Assembly: GCF_007970665.1 (NCBI RefSeq)
Contig: NZ_CP042430.1
Span: 1,054,001-1,118,000, forward strand
Length of the DNA: 64,000 nt
Reading direction: 5' to 3'
From: Baekduia soli
GTDB taxonomy: Bacteria > Actinomycetota > Thermoleophilia > Solirubrobacterales > Solirubrobacteraceae
This document shows positions 41,708 through 50,935 of the stretch, piece by piece. The notes below the pieces were generated by a model. The model had not been told where the DNA came from and did not search any database. It saw only the letters and a list, made by a program, of their open reading frames with translations. The stretch's first letter is position 1; every line of letters begins with the position of its first letter. Position numbers and translations under genes: made by a program.

Positions 41708-42288
41708 GACGGCTGGTGGTGGTGCGCCACGCACCGACCGAGGCGACGCGCGCGTTCGCATTCCCGGCCGACGAGCCGCTCGACGACCGCGGTCGGTCTG
41801 CGGCGTCGGCGCTCGCAGCGTCGTTGCCGTCGGGCTACGACATCCTGAGCAGCCCCGCACGTCGCTGCCTGGAGACGATCGAGTGCGCCGGGCTGGCGGC
41901 GCCGACCGTCGACCCCGCCTTGGCCGAGTGTGACTTCGGATCGTGGGCCGGACAGAGCCTCGACACGTTGACCGCGACCGATCCCGACGCGGTCCGCGCT
42001 TGGATGACCGACCCCGGCGCGGCGCCGCACGGCGGCGAGAGCCTCGTCGAGTTCGCAGAGCGCATCGCCCGCTGGCTCGACGATCAGGCGCAGCGAGACG
42101 GCAGCGCTGTGGTCATCACCCACGGCGGCGTCGCCAAGGCCGCGGTCGTCCACGCGCTCGGCGCGCCGCTTGAGGCGTTCTGGCGCATCGACGTCGCCCC
42201 GCTCGCCGTCACCGAGTTGCACGCGCACGACGGGCGCTGGACGCTGACGCGCACCAACACCACCTCTCCGACGGCGGCAGCGGCGTGA
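41704..42288 (+). CDS. cobC: Histidine phosphatase, probable alpha-ribazole phosphatase
   Basis: 194 residues, GTG start. Phosphoglycerate-mutase-like fold: LVVVRHAPTEAT (catalytic His, RHA rather than the usual RHG), LSSPARRCLETIE, LAECDFGSWAGQSL, GGESLVEFAERI and the second His in VVITHGGVAKAAVVHAL. In this context the likely role is removal of phosphate from alpha-ribazole-5'-phosphate or adenosylcobalamin-phosphate. First gene of the 13-gene plus operon, under the cobalamin riboswitch; overlaps cbiB by 4 bases. Confidence 0.82.
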   Translation: MRRLVVVRHAPTEATRAFAFPADEPLDDRGRSAASALAASLPSGYDILSSPARRCLETIECAGLAAPTVDPALAECDFGSWAGQSLDTLTATDPDAVRAWMTDPGAAPHGGESLVEFAERIARWLDDQAQRDGSAVVITHGGVAKAAVVHALGAPLEAFWRIDVAPLAVTELHAHDGRWTLTRTNTTSPTAAAA

Positions 42289-43181
42289 TTGCCGTGGCCC
42301 TCGCGGGCGGATACGCCGCCGACCTGGTGCTCGGCGACCCCCAGCGCGGCCATCCCGTCGCGGGCTTCGGCCGCCTGGCCCAGCGAATTGAGGCGATGAC
42401 CTACGCGCCGTCGCGCGCTCGGGGCGCCGCCTACGCCACCGCGCTCGTCGGCGGCGCGGCCGCCGTCGGCGGCCTGGCCGGCCGCCGGCTCGGCCGGGAC
42501 GCCGCGTTGGCGGCCGCGACCTGGATCGCGCTTGGTGGCCGCTCGCTCACGCGCGTCGCCGCCCGGCTGGCCGACGAGGTCGAACGCGGCGACCTCACCG
42601 CCGCCCGCGCGACGCTGCCCTCGCTCTGCGGCCGCGACCCCGAGGCGCTCGACGCCGACCGACTCGTGCGCGGGGCTCTCGAGTCGGTCGCGGAGAACAC
42701 GGCCGACGCCGTCGTCGGCGCGCTCGTCTGGGGCGCGGCGGCGGGGCCGGCCGGCGTCCTCGGCTATCGCGCCGCCAACACGCTCGACGCGATGGTCGGC
42801 CACCGCAGCGCCCGTTACCGCGAGTTCGGGTGGGCCTCGGCCCGCCTGGACGATCTCCTGAACCTGCCCGTCGCTCGCGTGTGCGCCCTGCTGACCGTCG
42901 CCTGCTCGCCGCTGGTCGGCGGCTCGCCGAGCGCCGCGGCGCGCACCGCCTGGAACGACGGCCGCCACCACCCGAGTCCGAACGCCGGTCGCGTCGAGGC
43001 CGCGTTCGCCGGCGCGCTGACGGTGCGCCTCGGTGGGCCTCTGGCCTACGGTCGTGTCGCCGAGGAGCGCCCCACCCTCGGCGACGGGCGCGCCCCGACC
43101 GTCGCCGACCTGCGGCGCGCGATCCGCCTCTCGCACGCCGTCGGCGCAGCCGCTCTCCTGACCTGCGCGGTGCTGCGATGA
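42285..43181 (+). CDS. cbiB: Adenosylcobinamide-phosphate synthase (CbiB/CobD)
   Basis: 298 residues. Opens AVALAGGYAADLVLGDPQRGHPVAGFGRLAQRIE and contains ESVAENTADAVVGALVWGAAAGP, RAANTLDAMVGHRSARYREFGWASARLDDLLN: characteristic of the membrane-bound CbiB family, which joins (R)-1-amino-2-propanol (phosphate) to adenosylcobyric acid. Four or five hydrophobic segments. The Bradyrhizobium/Pseudomonas name CobD is often used; CbiB avoids confusion with the decarboxylase. Confidence 0.93.
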   Translation: MIAVALAGGYAADLVLGDPQRGHPVAGFGRLAQRIEAMTYAPSRARGAAYATALVGGAAAVGGLAGRRLGRDAALAAATWIALGGRSLTRVAARLADEVERGDLTAARATLPSLCGRDPEALDADRLVRGALESVAENTADAVVGALVWGAAAGPAGVLGYRAANTLDAMVGHRSARYREFGWASARLDDLLNLPVARVCALLTVACSPLVGGSPSAAARTAWNDGRHHPSPNAGRVEAAFAGALTVRLGGPLAYGRVAEERPTLGDGRAPTVADLRRAIRLSHAVGAAALLTCAVLR

Positions 43182-44695
43182 AGGGCGCATTGCTCGTTGC
43201 TGGCACGCACTCCGACGCGGGCAAGTCGATGGTCACCGCCGGCATCTGCCGCTGGCTGCGTCGCCAAGGCGTGCGCGTCGCGCCGTTCAAGGCCCAGAAC
43301 ATGGCGCTCAACTCGGTCGTCGCGCGTGGCGGCTTCGAGATCGGCCGCGCGCAGGCGATGCAGGCCGCGGCGGCCGGGATCGAGCCCGAGGTCGCCATGA
43401 ACCCCATCTTGATCAAGCCGTCCGGGGCACGGCAGAGCCAGGTCATCCTGATGGGTCGCCCGTACGCCGACGTCAGCGCCCGCAGCTACCAGGAGCTCAA
43501 GGACGAGCTGCGCCCGGTCGTCGCCGAGGCGCTGGCCGACCTGCGCGCGCGCTACGACGTCGTCGTCTGCGAAGGCGCCGGAAGCCCGGCCGAGATCAAC
43601 CTCCGCGCTGCCGACCTGACGAACATGGGCCTGGCCCGGGCCGCCAACCTGCCCGTGCTGCTCGTCGGCGACATCGACCGCGGCGGGGTCTTCGCGTCGC
43701 TCATCGGGACGCTCGTCGCGCTCGCCCCGGAGGACCAGCGCCACCTCGCGGGCTACATCATCAACAAGTTCCGCGGTGACGAGTCGATCCTGGCGCCCGG
43801 ACTCGAGGACCTCGAGCGTCGCACCGGCCGCCCGACGCTCGGCGTGTTGCCGTTCGTCGAGGACCTCGGCGTCGACGCCGAGGACTCGCTGGCCATCGAG
43901 ACCGCCCGTCGCGACCGGCCGGGGGCGACCGGCACGCTCGACGTCGCGGTCGTCCGCCTGCGCTGGATGAGCAACTTCACCGACCTCGACGCACTGACCC
44001 ACGAGCCGGGCGTACGCGTGCGCTTCACCCGCGCGGCGGCCGACATCGCCCGCGCCGACCTCGTCGTCCTACCCGGCACGAAGGCGACCGTCGAGGACCT
44101 CGAGCGCCTGCGCACCGACGGCCTCGACCACGCACTGGCCACCCGCGCCTCTACCGGCGACCCAATCATCGGCGTGTGCGGCGGCTACCAGCTGCTGGGC
44201 CGGACGATCGACGACGACGTCGAGTCACGCACGGGCCGCGTCAACGGTCTCGGCCTGCTGCCGGTGACCACTACCTTTGTCGCCGACAAGGTCCTGCGCC
44301 CCGTCACCGGCCACAGCGCGCTGCTGGACAGCGCGGTCGGCGGCTATGAGATCCGCCACGGCCGCCCCGTGGCCGCCGGTGGCAATCCGCTCATCGTCAC
44401 CGCGGACGGCACGCCCGAGGGGTGCGTAGCGGGCGCGACGCTCGGCACCTCCTGGCACGGCGTGCTCGAGCACGACGACGCCCGGCGGGCGCTGCTGCGC
44501 TGGGTCGCCGCCCGCCGGGGGCTGCCGTTCGTTCCCGCCCCCCACACGACCTTCGCCGCCGAGCGTGAGCGCCAGCTCGACGCGCTCGGCGACCTCGTCG
44601 AGCACCACCTCGACACCGATCGGCTCGCCGCGCTCATCGACGGCGGCGTGCCCGACGGACTCCCCGACCTGCTGCTGGAGGGCGCCACGTGCTGA
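43178..44695 (+). CDS. cobQ: Cobyric acid synthase (glutamine-hydrolysing)
   Basis: 505 residues. It amidates carboxylates b, d, e and g of adenosylcobyrinic acid diamide. P-loop-like GTHSDAGKSMVTAGI at residues 8-22, KAQNMALNSVV, MNPILIKPSG, then the class I-like amidotransferase half with nucleophile Cys334 in GVCGGYQLLGRTI and His in GTSWHGVLEHDDARR. Length is normal for CobQ/CbiP. Overlaps cbiB (4 bases) and cobN (7 bases). Confidence 0.95.
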   Translation: MKGALLVAGTHSDAGKSMVTAGICRWLRRQGVRVAPFKAQNMALNSVVARGGFEIGRAQAMQAAAAGIEPEVAMNPILIKPSGARQSQVILMGRPYADVSARSYQELKDELRPVVAEALADLRARYDVVVCEGAGSPAEINLRAADLTNMGLARAANLPVLLVGDIDRGGVFASLIGTLVALAPEDQRHLAGYIINKFRGDESILAPGLEDLERRTGRPTLGVLPFVEDLGVDAEDSLAIETARRDRPGATGTLDVAVVRLRWMSNFTDLDALTHEPGVRVRFTRAAADIARADLVVLPGTKATVEDLERLRTDGLDHALATRASTGDPIIGVCGGYQLLGRTIDDDVESRTGRVNGLGLLPVTTTFVADKVLRPVTGHSALLDSAVGGYEIRHGRPVAAGGNPLIVTADGTPEGCVAGATLGTSWHGVLEHDDARRALLRWVAARRGLPFVPAPHTTFAAERERQLDALGDLVEHHLDTDRLAALIDGGVPDGLPDLLLEGATC

Positions 44696-47600
44696 GGTTC
44701 ATCACCACCGCCGACACCGAAATCCTGGCCACCGCCTCCGCCGTCCGGCGCCTGCCCGAAGCCTTTCCCACGGTGAGGTGCGCCAACCCGCAGGGCACGC
44801 GTGATCTCGACCCGTTCCTCGACGAGGTGCTGCACGGCGCCCGCGTCGTCGTCATCCGCGTGCTCGGCGGCCGGCGCGGCTGGCAGGGCGGCGTCGACCG
44901 CCTGGCCGAGCGCTGCCGGGCTGACGGCATCGCCCTGATCGCGCTCGGCGGCGAGGCGCGGCCCGACGCCGAGATGACCGTGCTGTCGACGGTGCCGGCG
45001 GGGGTGGTGGCCCAGGTCGGCGAGTACCTGCTGGCCGGCGACGTGGACAACATCGAGCAGATGCTGCGGTTCCTGGCCGACACGCTGCTCCTGCACGGGT
45101 TCGGCTTCGAGGAGCCGCAGGCGGCCGGCGACCTCGGCGTCTACCTCCCCGGCCGCGGGGACGTGACCATCGAGGAGGCGCTGGCTGGCCGTGCGGCCGA
45201 CGCTCCCGTCGTCGGCATCGCCTTCTACCGCGCGCACCGCCTGACCGGCAACACGGCGTTCGTCGACGAGCTGTGCGCCGCGGTGCGCCGCGCGGGCGGC
45301 CACCCCGTCGCGGTCTGGTCGCAGACGCTGCGCCGCGACCACACCGACGGCCGCGTCCCCGCGCTCGAGCTCTTCGCGGGCCACGTCGACGCGCTCATCA
45401 CCACCATGTTGGCCACCGGCGGCTCCAACCGCGGCGATGCGGCCGGGGCGACCGAGGAGGAGATGTCGTGGGACGCCTCGGCGCTGGAGGCGCTCGACGT
45501 CCCGGTGATCCAGGCCCTGACGGTGACGATGTCGCGGGCGCGCTGGGACGAGGGCAGTGAGGGCCTGCTGCCGATCGACGCCGCCACCCAGGTCGCCATC
45601 CCCGAGTTCGACGGGCGCATCATCGGCGGGCCGATCTCGTTCAAGGAGCGCGATCTCGAGGACTCGCCGGTCGGCGTGCCCGTCCCGCACTACGTCCCCG
45701 ACCCGGAGCGCTGCGACCGCCTCGCCCAGCTCGTCGTGCGCCACGCCCGGCTGCGCACGCAGCAGCGGCGCAAGATCGCGATCGTCCTGACCGCGTTCCC
45801 GACCAAGCACGCGCGCATCGGCATGGCTGTGGGCCTTGACACCCCGGCCAGCGCCATCCGGCTGCTTCACCGGCTGCGCCAGGACGGCATCGACGTCCGC
45901 GACATCCCTGCCGACGGCGACGCGCTCATGCACGCCCTGATCGCCGGCGGCGGTCACGACCCCGAGTTTCTCACCGACGAGGTGCTGGCCGCCGTGCCGC
46001 TGCGGCTCCCCGTAGCCGAGTACCTGCAGTGGTACGGCACGCTGGACCCGCGGCTGACCACGTCGATGGAGGAGCGCTGGGGCCCGGCGCCGGGCGACCG
46101 CTACCGCGACGACGGCGACCTGGTCATCGCCGGTCTCGATCTCGGCGACGTGGTGGTGTTGATCCAGCCGCCGCGCGGCTACGGCGACGATCAGGTCGGC
46201 ATCTACCACGACCCCGAGCTCGCGCCGGCGCACCACTACCTGGCCGCCTACCGCTGGCTCGACGCCCACTGGGGCGCCGACGCGATCGTCCATCTCGGCA
46301 AGCACGGCACGCTGGAGTGGCTGCCGGGCAAGATGTTGGCCTTGGGGGCCGCGTGCGCGCCCGACGTCGCGCTGGGCTCGATGCCGCTCGTCTACCCCTT
46401 CGTGGTCAACGACCCGGGTGAGGGCGCCCAGGCCAAGCGGCGCGCTCACGCCGTCGTGATCGACCACCTCGTGCCGGCGATGCGTCGCGCCGAGAGCTAC
46501 GACGAGCTGGCCGACCTGGAGGCGCTGATGGACGAGTACGCGCGCCTGGAGGTGCTCGACCCTTCCAAGCTGCCCGGTCTCGGCGCCCAGATCTGGGAGG
46601 CGATCGAGCAGGCCAACCTCCAGGAGGACCTCGGGATTGAGAACCGGCCCGACGACGCCGGCGCCCTGGTCGAGCACCTCGACGGCTACCTCTGCGAGGT
46701 CAAGGACGTCCAGATCAAGGACGGCCTGCACATCCTCGGCGCCGCGCCCGAGGGCCCGCAGCTGCGCGGGCTGGTCGCCGCCATCGGCCGCCACGGCGTC
46801 GGCGACGTGCCCGGCCTGCGGCGCGCGGTGGGCGCGGCCTTCGGGTTGGACGAGCCCGCGCTTGTCGCCGCGCCCGGCGCACGGGCGACCGGGGGCGAGC
46901 GGCTGGTCGCCCGCTTCCGCGGCACGGCGCACCGCGGCAGCGACCTCATCGATCGCCTCGAGGAGGCCCAGCACGCGCTGTTGGTGTCGTTGTCGGAGCA
47001 CGACTGGGATCCCGCTCGCCCCGAGGAGGTCTGCCGCTCGGTGCTCGGCCTCGACGACGTCGGGGTGGTCAGCGCGCTGCGCTTCGCCGCGACCGAGATC
47101 GTCCCGCGGCTGCTACGCACGACCGACGAGCTCGACAACGTGCTCGGGGCACTGCGCGGCCATCACGTTCCCAGCGGGCCGTCAGGCGCGCCGACGCGCG
47201 GGCGTCTCGACGTGCTGCCGACCGGGCGCAACTTCTACTCGGTCGACCCGCGCGCGCTGCCGTCCGAGCTGTCCTACGCCACCGGGGTCAAGCTCGCCGA
47301 CGCCGTGCTCGAGCGCCATGTCGCCGACTCCGGCGCGTTGCCCGAGATGGTGGGGCTGGTCGCCTGGGGCACCGCCGCGATGCGCACCCAGGGCGACGAC
47401 GCCGCCGAGGTCTTCGCGTTGCTTGGCGTGCGGCCCACGTGGCACCCCTCCTCGCGGCGCGTCACCGGCCTGGAGGTCGTGGCGCTCGAGGAGCTGGGCC
47501 GGCCGCGCATCGACGTCACGCTGCGCATCTCCGGGTTCTTCCGCGACGCGTTCCCCCACCTCATCGGCCTGCTCGACGACGCGGTGACCATGGTCGCCGG

Positions 47601-48438
47601 CCTCGACGAGCGCGACGCGGACAACTACGTCGCCAAGCACGCGCGGGCGCAGGCGGCACGCCTGGCCGGCGAGCTTGACACCGCCGAGGCGTGGCGGCTG
47701 AGCACGACGCGGATCTTCGGCTCCAAGCCCGGGACCTACGGCGCCGGGCTGAGCCAACTGCTCGAGACCCAAGACTGGCGCGACGACCGCGACCTCGCCG
47801 CCGTCTACGAGGCCTGGGGCGGGTTCGCCTACGGCCGCGGACTGCATGGCGTCCCGGCCGCCGGCGCGATGCGCGCATGCTTCGAGCAGATCGAGGTCGC
47901 GGTCAAGAACGTCGACTCGCGCGAGCACGACCACCTCGACAGCGATGACTACTACCAGTACCACGGCGGGATGGTCGCCACCGTGCGGGCGCTGCGCGGC
48001 GGCCGCGAGCCGGCGGCGTACCTCGGCGACAGCGCCGACCCCGAGCGCGTGAAGGTCCGCTCGCTGGCCGAGGAGACGCGGCGCGTCTTCCGCGCCCGCG
48101 TCGCCAACCCGGCGTGGATCGGCTCGATGGTCCGCCACGGGTACAAGGGCGCCGCCGAGCTCGCCGCGACCGTCGACTACCTGTTCGGCTACGACGCCAC
48201 GACCGGCACGACGTCGGACTGGATGTACGAGCAGGTGGCCGAGAAGTACCTGCTCGACGAGCAGGTCGCGGCGTTCATGGACCAGGCCAACCCCTGGGCC
48301 GCGCGGGGCATCGCTGAGAAGCTGCTGGAGGCCGCCGAGCGCGGGCTGTGGGCCGAGCCGGAGGGCGGGACGCTGGAGTCGATCCGCGCGCGGTACCTGG
48401 CGCTCGAAGATCAGCTGGAAGGCGCGGCCACGTCATGA
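44689..48438 (+). CDS. cobN: Cobaltochelatase large subunit CobN
   Basis: 1249 residues, GTG start. The large H-type chelatase subunit that inserts Co2+ into hydrogenobyrinic acid a,c-diamide with ATP, related to ChlH/BchH. Seen: RGDAAGATEEEMSWDASALEALDVPVIQA, LGKHGTLEWLPGKMLALG (conserved chelatase core), NDPGEGAQAKRRAHAVVIDHLVP and near the C-terminus DSREHDHLDSDDYYQYHGG. The presence of CobN marks the aerobic, late-insertion pathway. Partner subunits here are not CobS/CobT of the proteobacterial type but the ChlI/D-like next gene. Confidence 0.95.
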   Translation: MLRFITTADTEILATASAVRRLPEAFPTVRCANPQGTRDLDPFLDEVLHGARVVVIRVLGGRRGWQGGVDRLAERCRADGIALIALGGEARPDAEMTVLSTVPAGVVAQVGEYLLAGDVDNIEQMLRFLADTLLLHGFGFEEPQAAGDLGVYLPGRGDVTIEEALAGRAADAPVVGIAFYRAHRLTGNTAFVDELCAAVRRAGGHPVAVWSQTLRRDHTDGRVPALELFAGHVDALITTMLATGGSNRGDAAGATEEEMSWDASALEALDVPVIQALTVTMSRARWDEGSEGLLPIDAATQVAIPEFDGRIIGGPISFKERDLEDSPVGVPVPHYVPDPERCDRLAQLVVRHARLRTQQRRKIAIVLTAFPTKHARIGMAVGLDTPASAIRLLHRLRQDGIDVRDIPADGDALMHALIAGGGHDPEFLTDEVLAAVPLRLPVAEYLQWYGTLDPRLTTSMEERWGPAPGDRYRDDGDLVIAGLDLGDVVVLIQPPRGYGDDQVGIYHDPELAPAHHYLAAYRWLDAHWGADAIVHLGKHGTLEWLPGKMLALGAACAPDVALGSMPLVYPFVVNDPGEGAQAKRRAHAVVIDHLVPAMRRAESYDELADLEALMDEYARLEVLDPSKLPGLGAQIWEAIEQANLQEDLGIENRPDDAGALVEHLDGYLCEVKDVQIKDGLHILGAAPEGPQLRGLVAAIGRHGVGDVPGLRRAVGAAFGLDEPALVAAPGARATGGERLVARFRGTAHRGSDLIDRLEEAQHALLVSLSEHDWDPARPEEVCRSVLGLDDVGVVSALRFAATEIVPRLLRTTDELDNVLGALRGHHVPSGPSGAPTRGRLDVLPTGRNFYSVDPRALPSELSYATGVKLADAVLERHVADSGALPEMVGLVAWGTAAMRTQGDDAAEVFALLGVRPTWHPSSRRVTGLEVVALEELGRPRIDVTLRISGFFRDAFPHLIGLLDDAVTMVAGLDERDADNYVAKHARAQAARLAGELDTAEAWRLSTTRIFGSKPGTYGAGLSQLLETQDWRDDRDLAAVYEAWGGFAYGRGLHGVPAAGAMRACFEQIEVAVKNVDSREHDHLDSDDYYQYHGGMVATVRALRGGREPAAYLGDSADPERVKVRSLAEETRRVFRARVANPAWIGSMVRHGYKGAAELAATVDYLFGYDATTGTTSDWMYEQVAEKYLLDEQVAAFMDQANPWAARGIAEKLLEAAERGLWAEPEGGTLESIRARYLALEDQLEGAATS

Positions 48439-50219
48439 GCCGCGCACCTGCCTTTCCGCTGTCGGCGATCGTCGGCCAGGAGGACCTCGTCGAGGCCCTC
48501 CTCGTCTGCGCCGTGCACCCGGTGGTCGGCGGCGTGCTCGTCCGTGGCGAGCGCGGCACGGCCAAGTCGACGGCCGTGCGGGCGCTGGCGCCGATGCTCG
48601 GCTCCGACGCGCCGCTGGTGGAGCTGCCGTTAGGCGCGACGCTGGACCGCCTCGTCGGCGCGCTGGACGTGCGCGCGGCGCTGGGCGGCGAGCACCGGCT
48701 CGAGGCCGGGCTGCTGGCGCGCGCCGACGGCGGCCTGCTGTACGTCGACGAGGTCAACCTGCTGGGCGACCACCTCGTCGACGCGCTGCTCGACGCCGCC
48801 GCCGCAGGCGAGGTCACCGTCGAGCGCGACGGCGTCAGCGCCGTGCAGGACGCGCGTTTCCTGCTGGTGGGGACGATGAACCCCGAGGAGGGCGAGCTGC
48901 GCCCGCAGCTGCTCGACCGCTTCGGGCTCGGCGTGCAGATCACCGGACCGCGCGACGTGGCGACCCGCGTGGAGATCGTGCGGCGGCGCATGGCCTATGA
49001 CAACGACCCGATCGCCTTCGCCGCAATGTGGGCCGACGCCGAGGCCGCACTGGCCACGCGGCTGGCCTCCTCTCGCGCGCGGGTCGCCGGCGTCCGGCTC
49101 GGCGACCGCGAGCTGCAGCGCATCGCCGCGGTCTGCGCGCAGCTCGACCTCGACGGCATCCGCGGTGACCTCGTCTGCGCCCAGGCCGCGTGCGCGCTGG
49201 CCGCACTCGACGGCGACGACGCGGTGCAGGACACGCACGTCGACCGCGCCGCCCACCTGGCGTTGCGCCACCGCCTGCGCCGCGACCCGCTCGCGCCGCC
49301 GCCCGACGGCGGCGACCGCGACCCGGCCATCGACGAGGCGCTGGCGGAGGCCGACGACGCGCCACCACCTCCCGCACCGCCACCGCGGGCCGAGCGCGAC
49401 CCGGCGCCGGCGAGCGCGAGCGAGCCACCGGCGTGGTCGCCCGATCCCGACCTGGGCGGCACACCGCCACCGCCGCCGGCGCCCTTCGAGCCGCAGGGGC
49501 TCCCGCCCCACCTGACCACGCCGGCGCCGGTGCCGTCGCGACTGCCCGAGGCCGCGCTGCGACCGATCCGTCGTCCGCGCGGCGGGCTCGCCGTCGTCGA
49601 TGGCCGCCCGGCGCACGGCGACGACGAGATCGCGGCGCTGCCCACGCTGCTCGCCGCGCTACGCGGCGACCCCGGCCCGCGCACGCCGGTCCACGGCGGC
49701 GGGCGCGGCGCGCTGCTGTGCCTCATCGTCGACACGAGCGGCTCGATGGCCGCGCATCGCCGTCTCGCGCGGGTCAAGGGCGCGCTCGAGGTCGCGTTGC
49801 GACGCGCCTACGCCCGCCGCGACCTCGTCGCCGTCGTCGCGTTCAGCGGCGAGGGCGCGCGCACGCTCGTCGCACCCGGTGACCCGCTCGAGTGCGCCGC
49901 CGGCGCGACCCGCGAGCTGCCCGTCGGCGGCCGGACCCCGCTCGCGGCCGGCCTCGACCACGCCGCCGCGCTGCTGCGCGCCGCCGACCACGGCCGCGCG
50001 GCAGGTCGGACGCGCATCGCCGTCTTGCTGACCGACGGCCGCGCCGCCGACCCCGACGGCCACGCCCGGCGCGCGCTGGCCGGCGTCGTGGCGGCCGCCG
50101 ACCGCACCGTCGTCGTCGACCTCGAGGAGGGCCGTGCCCGTCTGGGCCTGGCCTCCGCGCTGGCCGACGCCGCCGGCGCCGACCTGACCCGCCTCGTCAT
50201 CCCCGAAAGGGCCGCATGA
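48435..50219 (+). CDS. ChlI/ChlD-like AAA+ and VWA cobaltochelatase subunit (CobN partner)
   Basis: 594 residues. AAA+ domain (about 1-290): VRGERGTAKSTAVRAL Walker A (about 37-45), GGLLYVDEVNLLGDHLVDALLD Walker B (about 97), MNPEEGELRPQLLDRFGL. Then a Pro/Asp-rich linker (about 300-385; PPPPAPPPRAERDPAPASA) and a von Willebrand A domain with MIDAS LIVDTSGSMAAHRR (about 430) and GGRTPLAAGLDHA. This fuses the I and D motor subunits of Mg-chelatase and, being inside the cob operon right after cobN, presumably drives cobalt insertion. A role in Mg chelation is unlikely, as no (bacterio)chlorophyll genes are present in the window. Confidence 0.88.
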   Translation: MSRAPAFPLSAIVGQEDLVEALLVCAVHPVVGGVLVRGERGTAKSTAVRALAPMLGSDAPLVELPLGATLDRLVGALDVRAALGGEHRLEAGLLARADGGLLYVDEVNLLGDHLVDALLDAAAAGEVTVERDGVSAVQDARFLLVGTMNPEEGELRPQLLDRFGLGVQITGPRDVATRVEIVRRRMAYDNDPIAFAAMWADAEAALATRLASSRARVAGVRLGDRELQRIAAVCAQLDLDGIRGDLVCAQAACALAALDGDDAVQDTHVDRAAHLALRHRLRRDPLAPPPDGGDRDPAIDEALAEADDAPPPPAPPPRAERDPAPASASEPPAWSPDPDLGGTPPPPPAPFEPQGLPPHLTTPAPVPSRLPEAALRPIRRPRGGLAVVDGRPAHGDDEIAALPTLLAALRGDPGPRTPVHGGGRGALLCLIVDTSGSMAAHRRLARVKGALEVALRRAYARRDLVAVVAFSGEGARTLVAPGDPLECAAGATRELPVGGRTPLAAGLDHAAALLRAADHGRAAGRTRIAVLLTDGRAADPDGHARRALAGVVAAADRTVVVDLEEGRARLGLASALADAAGADLTRLVIPERAA

Positions 50220-50935
50220 GCGACACCACCAACGACCAACGCCCGCCGGGCTACGTCGCGCGCTGTTCGCTGCGCGGCGCCGGTTCCTCCCAGGACCCCG
50301 AGGACGCCCCGATCGAGCACCCGATCGCGCTGCTGCGCAACACGGCGCCGGGGGTCGACGTCCCGCATTCGGCCGACGACCGGGGCACCGCCGAGCCTCG
50401 CCGGCGCAAGCCGCGCGACCGCCCGCTGCTCGTCGTGGTCACAGGGGACGGCAAGGGCAAGAGCACATCGGCCTTCGGGATGCTCCTGCGCTCCTGGAAC
50501 CGCGACTACCGCTGCGGGGTTGTGCAGTTCATCAAGTCCGGGAAGTGGAAGGTCGGCGAGCAGCGCGCCGCCGAGGCGCTCGGCGGGATCGACTGGATGA
50601 AGACCGGCGACGGCTGGTCGTGGATCTCCAAGGACCTCACCGAGTCGGCCGACCTCGCCCGCGCCGGCTGGGAGCAGGTCAAGGCCTTCATCGCGCAGGA
50701 GCGCTACGAGTTCCTCCTGCTCGACGAGTTCACCTACCCCATGAAGTGGGGCTGGGTCGACGTCGACGACGTCGTGCAGACGCTCGTCGACCGGCCGGGC
50801 TTCCAGCACGTCGTCGTGACGGGTCGCGACGCCCCACCGGCGCTGATCGAGGCGGCCGACCTCGTCTCCGAGGTGACGCTCGTCAAGCATCAGATGGAGC
50901 AGGGCATCCGCGGCCAGCAGGGGATCGAGTGGTAG
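50216..50935 (+). CDS. cobO: Cob(I)yrinic acid a,c-diamide adenosyltransferase
   Basis: 239 residues: an N-terminal extension of about 70 residues that looks disordered, then the CobO/BtuR/CobA fold with P-loop VVVTGDGKGKSTSAFGML (about 80-90), the WNRDYRCGVVQFIKSGKWKVGE segment and LLDEFTYPMKWGWVD. It transfers adenosyl from ATP to Co(I), forming the upper ligand. Overlaps the preceding gene by 4 bases and the next by 7. Confidence 0.94.
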   Translation: MSDTTNDQRPPGYVARCSLRGAGSSQDPEDAPIEHPIALLRNTAPGVDVPHSADDRGTAEPRRRKPRDRPLLVVVTGDGKGKSTSAFGMLLRSWNRDYRCGVVQFIKSGKWKVGEQRAAEALGGIDWMKTGDGWSWISKDLTESADLARAGWEQVKAFIAQERYEFLLLDEFTYPMKWGWVDVDDVVQTLVDRPGFQHVVVTGRDAPPALIEAADLVSEVTLVKHQMEQGIRGQQGIEW

